DNA of 64,000 nt from Kumtagia sp963820075 (GTDB taxonomy: Bacteria > Pseudomonadota > Alphaproteobacteria > Rhizobiales > Rhizobiaceae), in assembly GCA_963820075.1 (NCBI GenBank), contig CAWFYS010000012.1, forward strand, positions 434,001 through 498,000. Reading direction: 5' to 3'. The position numbers were made by a program, and so were the translations under genes. Under the pieces are notes generated by a model. That model searched no databases. It was not told where the DNA came from and was given only the letters and a program-made list of their open reading frames with translations. Position 1 is the stretch's first letter; the number at the start of each line of letters is the position of its first letter. Shown one piece after another: positions 59,526 to 64,000 of the stretch.

Positions 59526-60656
59526 ATGCCGCTCGGCGAAACCCGCAATGCCATCGGCGTCCTCACCCGGCTGCTTGCCACACAACTGGCCTCCCGGACG
59601 GATGCGACGACGGTCGACGTAGGCCGGCCGGAACAGGCGGCGCTGAGCGGCGACGCGGGGCCGAAACTGAACATCTTCCTCTACGGCTTCCAGCACGACG
59701 CCTACATGCGCAACACGCCGCTCGACCGCGGCCAGGCGCCGCCGATCTGGCTGTGCCTGAAATTCCTGATGACCGCCATCGACAGCAACCGCGACAGCAA
59801 TTCCTCCGACGCGCTGGACCTCCTCGGCCAGGGCATGCTGGCGCTGCGCGACATCGACATGCAGAACCCGCCCGACCTGGCGCTGCTCGACAATCCCGAA
59901 CCGATCAAGATCAGCTTCGACAATTCCGAGGTCGGCCTGCTCTCCTCCATCATGCAGGGCACCGACGAACATTACCGCCTGTCCTGCGCCTTCGAGGTCC
60001 GCCCGATCATGCTGGCCGAGGTCGCCGGCGCCGGCGGCGCGCCGCTGATCCTGTCGGTCGGCGCCCCCGCGCAACCGGGCGTGCTGGTGCTGCCGTCGCT
60101 CGGCCCCCGGCTGGATGCCGTACAGCCCGAAAGTTTCGAGGCCGGCGACACCATCGCGCTGGCCGGCGGCGATCTGGCGGCCGATACGGTCGAGGTCTGC
60201 TTCGGCCAGACCTGCTTTGGCATTCCGCCAACGGATGCAACGAACCGGCGCGTGACACTGACCGTGCCTGCCACCGTCTCGGCCGGCAGTCATGCCATGA
60301 CGGTGCGCAAGACGCTGCCGAACGGCCGGCACCAATCCTCCAACGCCGCGCTCGGGCGCCTGCGCCCGCGGGTTTTGACCGCGACACCGGGATTGCTGAC
60401 GCCATCGGATTCCGATCTCTTCGGCGACGTTGCCCTGACCGGCGCACGGCTCGGCGGCCCGACGGACAGCATCTTCGCCGGCTTCTACGCCAACGGCGCC
60501 GTCCAGCGGCTGGTCGAAGTAACCGGCACCGCGGCCGAAACCGCCATGACGGTCAGCCTGCCGGAGACCGACGCCCTGCCCGCCGGCGCCTACCGCATCA
60601 TCCTTCGGGTCAATGGCGAACAGGCGCTCAACGCGCCATCGGTGGTGTGGGCATGA
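59526..60656 (+). CDS. DUF4255 (Pvc16-like) tail protein with IPT/TIG-like repeats
   Basis: 376 residues. The N-terminal DUF4255 domain contains PKLNIFLYGFQHDAYMRNTP, WLCLKFLMTAIDSNRDSN, QGMLALRDIDM and IKISFDNSEVGLLSSI. The C-terminal about 180 residues contain two immunoglobulin-like IPT/TIG repeats (PESFEAGDTIALAGGDL; LTGARLGGPTDSIFAGFY). In Photorhabdus and Serratia systems the Pvc16/Afp16 protein caps or terminates the tube and sheath. It precedes the ATPase gene with a four-base overlap. Confidence 0.85.
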   Translation: MPLGETRNAIGVLTRLLATQLASRTDATTVDVGRPEQAALSGDAGPKLNIFLYGFQHDAYMRNTPLDRGQAPPIWLCLKFLMTAIDSNRDSNSSDALDLLGQGMLALRDIDMQNPPDLALLDNPEPIKISFDNSEVGLLSSIMQGTDEHYRLSCAFEVRPIMLAEVAGAGGAPLILSVGAPAQPGVLVLPSLGPRLDAVQPESFEAGDTIALAGGDLAADTVEVCFGQTCFGIPPTDATNRRVTLTVPATVSAGSHAMTVRKTLPNGRHQSSNAALGRLRPRVLTATPGLLTPSDSDLFGDVALTGARLGGPTDSIFAGFYANGAVQRLVEVTGTAAETAMTVSLPETDALPAGAYRIILRVNGEQALNAPSVVWA

Positions 60657-62626
60657 AGATGGACCGGGCATGGGCCGACATGGGGCCGGAGGTGCTGTCG
60701 CCGGCGCTGCGCATCCCCGATCCGGGAACCCGGTGGTGGGTCGGCCAGGTCGTGCTGCGCCTGCGCCGCGAGGTCGGCTGGCAGCGCCACCTCGGCCGGC
60801 AGGACCCGGGCCAGGCCGCGCTGGACCTCTTGCGTCACCGCGCCGCGCGGGCAGAATTCCACATGGCCGACCCGGCGGCCAGCTACCTGTCGGACCGTAT
60901 CGGCGGGGCGGAGCCAAGGGACGGCGCCTTCGCCCGGCTCGGACAACTGGCCGGCCTGACCGACAGCGAACGCTTCGTCCTGGCGCTGGCGATCGCCGCG
61001 CGTCTGGAGACCGCGCTCGGCCCGATCTTCGCCTATTGCCGCAACGACGCCAGCCGCCCCTGGCCGACGCTGGGGCTGGCGCAGATGCTGTGGGACGATC
61101 CGTTGGACGTGCTCGCCGCGGACGACCCGCTGCGCCCGCTGCGCCGCCTCGGCCTGCTGGAACAAGGCGAAGCCCTGTCCGTCGCCCCCACGCTTGCCCG
61201 CTACCTGTCCGGCCAGACCACCGGCTTCGGCCTTTATCCCGTCACCTCCAGCCCCGGCGATGCGCCGCGCGGGCTCGCCGCGCGCCTGGCGCATCCGCCC
61301 GAGCGTCTGGAGGTGATCGCCCTCGTCGGTCCAGCCACCGCCGACGCCGCCGGCCTACTGGCCGCCCTCGGCGCCGAAGGGGCGCGGGACGTGGTGGCGG
61401 CGGAGACCTCCGGCGGCCTGCCGGTCCTGGCGTGGCTGGCCGGCAAGGACCTCTGGCCGCCGACGCCCTTCGCCGACCGCGAGGCCGTCGCCGCCCTCGC
61501 GCTCCCCTCGGCGGTCGCCATCCGGGTCTACCTGCATGTCACCAGCCGCGACGCGCTGGCCGGCGTGCCGGCGCACCAGCTCGGCCCGGTCGTCACCATC
61601 CCCGCGCCGTCGCATAAAACCCGCGCGGCGCTGTTGCTGGCAGCGGTCGGACCGGCCCGGTGCCTGGAGGACATCGCCCGCGACTTCCGGCTCGACCGCG
61701 CGGAAATCGCCCGCATCGGCGCCGCCTTCCCCAACCCGCCGACGCGCGAGGATCTGGTCGCCGCCTGCCGGATGGAATGCAGCGTCGATTTTCAGGGCCT
61801 AGCCGAGCCGTTGATCCCGCGCTACGGCCGGTCCGACATCGTGCTGCCTGCCGCGGTCGACCGCCAGTTCAGTGAAGCCATCGCCGCCATCAAGGGTGCC
61901 GCGCGGCTCTACCACGACTGGGACGGCGCGCGCCTCGGCGACGGCGGCATTCCGCTGCTCTTCGCCGGGGTTCCCGGGACAGGCAAGACCATGGCGGCGG
62001 AAGTCATCGCCCGCGAACTCGACCTGCCGCTGTTCCGCATCGACCTCTCGCAAGTCGTCAACAAATATATCGGCGAGACCGAAAAGAACCTCAAACGCGT
62101 CTTCGACGCCGCCGAAAAGATGCGCTGCATCCTGTTCTTCGACGAGGCCGAGGCGCTGTTCGGCAAGCGTTCGGAGGTCAAGGAGGCGAACGACCGCTTC
62201 GCCAATATCGAAACCGGCTACCTCCTGCAGCGGATGGACAGTTTCTCCGGCGTCTCGGTGCTGGCCACCAATCGCCGCAAGGACCTCGACGAAGCCTTCT
62301 CGCGCCGGCTGCGCTACATCATCGAATTTCCCGTGCCGGGCGCGGCGGAACGGCAGCGCATCTGGGCGAGGGTCTTCCCCGCGAAAATCGACACCAGCGC
62401 GCTCGACATCGGCTTCCTTGCCCGCCGGTTCCAGATCGCCGGCGGCCATATCCGCTCCATCGCGCTGAACGCCGCGCTTCAGGCGGCGGCGCGCGGCACG
62501 CGCCCGCATGTGACCATGCGCGACGTGCTGATCGCCACCAGGCGCGAACTGGACAAGCTGAACCGCAAATCCGGGGCGGACGCCTTCGGACCCTATTTCG
62601 CCGAGATCGAGGAACTGCGGGCATGA
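60653..62626 (+). CDS. AAA+ ATPase of the injection system (Pvc15/Afp15-like)
   Basis: 657 residues. A helical N-terminal region (about 1-400) is followed by one AAA+ module: Walker A FAGVPGTGKTMAAEV (about 437-451), a DLPLFRIDLSQVVNKYIGET segment, Walker B ILFFDEAEALFGKRSEV (about 492-508), sensor 1 VSVLATNRRKDLDEA and arginine fingers AFSRRLRYIIEF. This is the conserved eCIS ATPase, proposed to aid assembly or cargo loading. It starts within the previous stop and ends overlapping the next gene, so synthesis is coupled. A single AAA module with a long N-terminal domain is the typical form. Confidence 0.9.
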   Translation: MKMDRAWADMGPEVLSPALRIPDPGTRWWVGQVVLRLRREVGWQRHLGRQDPGQAALDLLRHRAARAEFHMADPAASYLSDRIGGAEPRDGAFARLGQLAGLTDSERFVLALAIAARLETALGPIFAYCRNDASRPWPTLGLAQMLWDDPLDVLAADDPLRPLRRLGLLEQGEALSVAPTLARYLSGQTTGFGLYPVTSSPGDAPRGLAARLAHPPERLEVIALVGPATADAAGLLAALGAEGARDVVAAETSGGLPVLAWLAGKDLWPPTPFADREAVAALALPSAVAIRVYLHVTSRDALAGVPAHQLGPVVTIPAPSHKTRAALLLAAVGPARCLEDIARDFRLDRAEIARIGAAFPNPPTREDLVAACRMECSVDFQGLAEPLIPRYGRSDIVLPAAVDRQFSEAIAAIKGAARLYHDWDGARLGDGGIPLLFAGVPGTGKTMAAEVIARELDLPLFRIDLSQVVNKYIGETEKNLKRVFDAAEKMRCILFFDEAEALFGKRSEVKEANDRFANIETGYLLQRMDSFSGVSVLATNRRKDLDEAFSRRLRYIIEFPVPGAAERQRIWARVFPAKIDTSALDIGFLARRFQIAGGHIRSIALNAALQAAARGTRPHVTMRDVLIATRRELDKLNRKSGADAFGPYFAEIEELRA

Positions 62627-62904
62627 CCCATGTCATCAACATCGGACGCCTGTCGATCCGTCTGCGCGGCATCGCCCGCCCGGTGGCCGAAGCGGCGCTG
62701 GACGGGCTCGGCCAGGAACTGACCCGCCGGCTGGCCCGCGCGCCCCTGTCCGTCATGCCGACAAACGATATTTTCCGCATCGACATGCGCGGCCTGAATG
62801 TCGCCGATCCGCGCGACGCCGCCGCGCTGCGCGACGCCATCGCGCTCAGGCTGGTCAGCGGCCTGACCGAGCGCCGCCCGCGCGCCGCGGAGGGCAAGCC
62901 ATGA
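62623..62904 (+). CDS. Small eCIS-associated protein
   Basis: 93 residues. INIGRLSIRLRGIARPVAEA is a compact beta/helix opening; the rest includes TNDIFRIDMRGLNVADP. It overlaps both neighbours by four bases, as expected for an operon member. I recognise it as similar to short proteins preceding baseplate genes in other eCIS loci, but no specific function can be assigned. Confidence 0.65.
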   Translation: MTHVINIGRLSIRLRGIARPVAEAALDGLGQELTRRLARAPLSVMPTNDIFRIDMRGLNVADPRDAAALRDAIALRLVSGLTERRPRAAEGKP

Positions 62905-63575
62905 CCGAGAGCAAGGGCGCCCTTATCCAGTATGGCGACACGTTCCTCGGGCCCATCCCGAACCTCTTCGTCTTCCAGTACAACGTCGAGGAACTTGACC
63001 GTCAGTTCAACATCCAGCGCCGCGCCGAAGACAACAACGTCCCCGCGCGGCAATTGGAGACCCACCGCGCCCTGTCCGCGCCGGTCGAAAGCTTCACGCT
63101 GAACATCAAGCTGGACGCCACCGACGACCTCGACCGCGGGGACGAAATCGCCCGGCTCTTCGGCGTCGGACCGCAATTGGCCGCCCTGGAAAAGATGGTG
63201 AACCCCGACAGCAACAGCGCGCTGCTGGGGGCCATCATCGACGCGGTGGGATCGCTGCTTGGCGGCGGCGACAGCGCGCCGACCCGCTCCATCCCGCCCG
63301 AGACCCTGCCGAAACTGATCTTCATCGGCGGGCTGACCCGCATCGTGCCGGTCGAGATCATGAGTTTCGGCATCAAGGAAACGCTGTTCAATTCCGGCCT
63401 GGCCGTCATCCGCGCCGAAGTCACGCTGGGCCTTCAGGTCGTGACCTTCACCCCCGACAGCGACGACATCATCGGCCAGGGGGCGACCGAATACATGAAG
63501 ACGCTGAAGGACGCGCAGGCGGTGCTGAACCTCGGCAAGGCCATCGCCGATGCGCCCGACATCATCGGTTTCTAA
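62901..63575 (+). CDS. Tube-baseplate adaptor protein (Pvc7/gp53-like)
   Basis: 224 residues. KGALIQYGDTFLGPIPNLFVF, FQYNVEELDRQF, RALSAPVESFTLNIKLDATD and PLPKLIFIG-like PKLIFIGGLTRIVPVEIMSF are the pattern of the CIS tube/LysM-baseplate protein that seeds tube polymerisation on the hub. The variable segment at about 100-135 is Gly/Ser-rich. It overlaps the preceding gene by four bases and is followed by a LysM-like gene after ten bases. Confidence 0.8.
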   Translation: MTESKGALIQYGDTFLGPIPNLFVFQYNVEELDRQFNIQRRAEDNNVPARQLETHRALSAPVESFTLNIKLDATDDLDRGDEIARLFGVGPQLAALEKMVNPDSNSALLGAIIDAVGSLLGGGDSAPTRSIPPETLPKLIFIGGLTRIVPVEIMSFGIKETLFNSGLAVIRAEVTLGLQVVTFTPDSDDIIGQGATEYMKTLKDAQAVLNLGKAIADAPDIIGF

Positions 63576-63585
63576 AGGAGACGCC

Positions 63586-63855
63586 ATGTTCACCAGGGAT
63601 AGCCGCTACCATACGACGCCGACGGTCGTCGTCACATCCGGCGGGCGCGAGGTGGCGGCCGTGAAACTGCGGGCATTGCCCGACACGGCCGGCGCGCCGC
63701 TGACCGTCGCGGGCGCCGACCGGCTCGATGTGATCGCCGAACGCAGCTACCGCGACGGCACCCGCTTCTGGCACATCGCCGATGCCAACACGGAACTCGA
63801 CGCCGCCGACCTCCTGACCCCGGTCGGCCGCGTCGTCCTGGTCCCGGAGCGCTGA
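63586..63855 (+). CDS. LysM-like tail protein (gpX-like)
   Basis: 89 residues. RYHTTPTVVVTSGGREVAAV opens it; GADRLDVIAERSYRDGTRF and WHIADANTELDAADLLTPVG form a LysM-like fold typical of phage tail X or CIS hub-associated proteins. AAAGGAGA precedes the ATG at 63586. It ends four bases before the hub gene starts. Confidence 0.8.
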   Translation: MFTRDSRYHTTPTVVVTSGGREVAAVKLRALPDTAGAPLTVAGADRLDVIAERSYRDGTRFWHIADANTELDAADLLTPVGRVVLVPER

Positions 63856-63858
63856 TGC

Positions 63859-64000
63859 ATGGCCATCGCCGAATACCGCGTCTTCTTCGACAACACGCCG
63901 GCGGATGCCGAAAAGCTGGCGTTGATCGAGGAAATCCGCGTGGACCAGGCGATCGACATGGTGGCCGAGGCACAGATCACCGTGCCGCTTGGCCGCGACA
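63859..64000 (+). CDS. VgrG/gpD-like spike hub protein, N-terminal part (cut by window edge)
   Basis: The ATG at 63859 opens a frame without a stop to the window end. Its first 47 residues, including EYRVFFDNTPADAEKLALIE and RVDQAIDMVAEAQITVPLG, match the N-terminus of late-control D/VgrG-like hub proteins (Pvc8/Afp8). It forms the trimeric spike base carrying the tip. The rest is outside the window. Confidence 0.7.
   Translation, partial: MAIAEYRVFFDNTPADAEKLALIEEIRVDQAIDMVAEAQITVPLGRD

Noticed and set aside
58626..60917. 763-codon minus-strand ORF
   Set aside because: Antisense to four overlapping eCIS genes; Gly/Arg-rich composition artefact.
55362..64000. Prophage interpretation of the tail-like genes
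   Set aside because: No integrase, capsid, terminase or portal gene is visible; the DUF4255 protein and AAA ATPase are markers of eCIS loci rather than phage tails. The downstream side cannot be checked here.

Overview
The window is GC-rich DNA from an alphaproteobacterium, most likely Rhizobiales and close to Mesorhizobium. I infer this from a SyrB-like regulator, a PHA phasin, two sRNA loci with the three-hairpin anti-Shine-Dalgarno design of the rhizobial alpha-r14 family, and many copies of a two-palindrome intergenic repeat resembling the rhizobial RIME1 element. I found no rRNA, tRNA, CRISPR array or complete insertion sequence.

Layout. 1-7.3 kb: the start of an HTH-type regulator gene, a DUF899 protein with a small partner, a membrane-anchored NNMT-like methyltransferase, a BTAD/TolB/TPR regulator and a GMC oxidoreductase. 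7.7-14.7 kb: a cold-shock protein, a YhaO/YhaN (Mre11/Rad50-like) pair whose yhaN is split by a frameshift, a UDP-glucuronate decarboxylase-like gene with an AT-rich 5' part, and an Xre/MbcA/ParS-type antitoxin. 14.8-26.5 kb: a catabolic island divergent around a GntR regulator. On one side are an LLM flavin monooxygenase and a frameshifted HpcH/HpaI aldolase. On the other are a cyclase, both indolepyruvate oxidoreductase subunits, two PLP enzymes, and the binding protein and permease of an amino-acid-type ABC importer. Its logic is probably import of an amino acid-like compound, transamination to a 2-oxo acid, then oxidative decarboxylation to an acyl-CoA.

26.8-39 kb: OmpA-like protein, alpha/beta hydrolase, SyrB-like regulator, a PaoABC-type molybdenum aldehyde oxidoreductase, a frameshifted glucoamylase-family gene, phasin, a two-domain cold-shock protein, the two sRNAs, and a mobile-element insertion nested in a repeat. 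39-50.4 kb: a sugar-acid catabolism locus with four enolase-superfamily dehydratases, a GntR regulator, a complete carbohydrate ABC importer and an RraA-like aldolase. 50.5-55 kb: AdhP-like alcohol dehydrogenase, a small zinc-binding protein, CsbD, a PRC-barrel protein and a GGDEF/EAL protein.

55.3 kb to the right edge: the first ten genes of a contractile injection system (eCIS). They are sheath, tube, a zinc-ribbon protein, a Pro-rich protein, a DUF4255/Pvc16 protein, a Pvc15-type AAA ATPase, a small protein, a tube-adaptor protein, a LysM-like protein and the start of a VgrG/gpD-like hub. The locus runs off the window. It has a candidate sigma-54 promoter and a structured RIME-like repeat between the sheath and tube genes. 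This is the most exciting system in the window.

Three otherwise well-conserved genes (yhaN, the HpcH/HpaI aldolase, the glucoamylase) each carry one frameshift, so sequencing error or recent gene decay should be considered for all three together.
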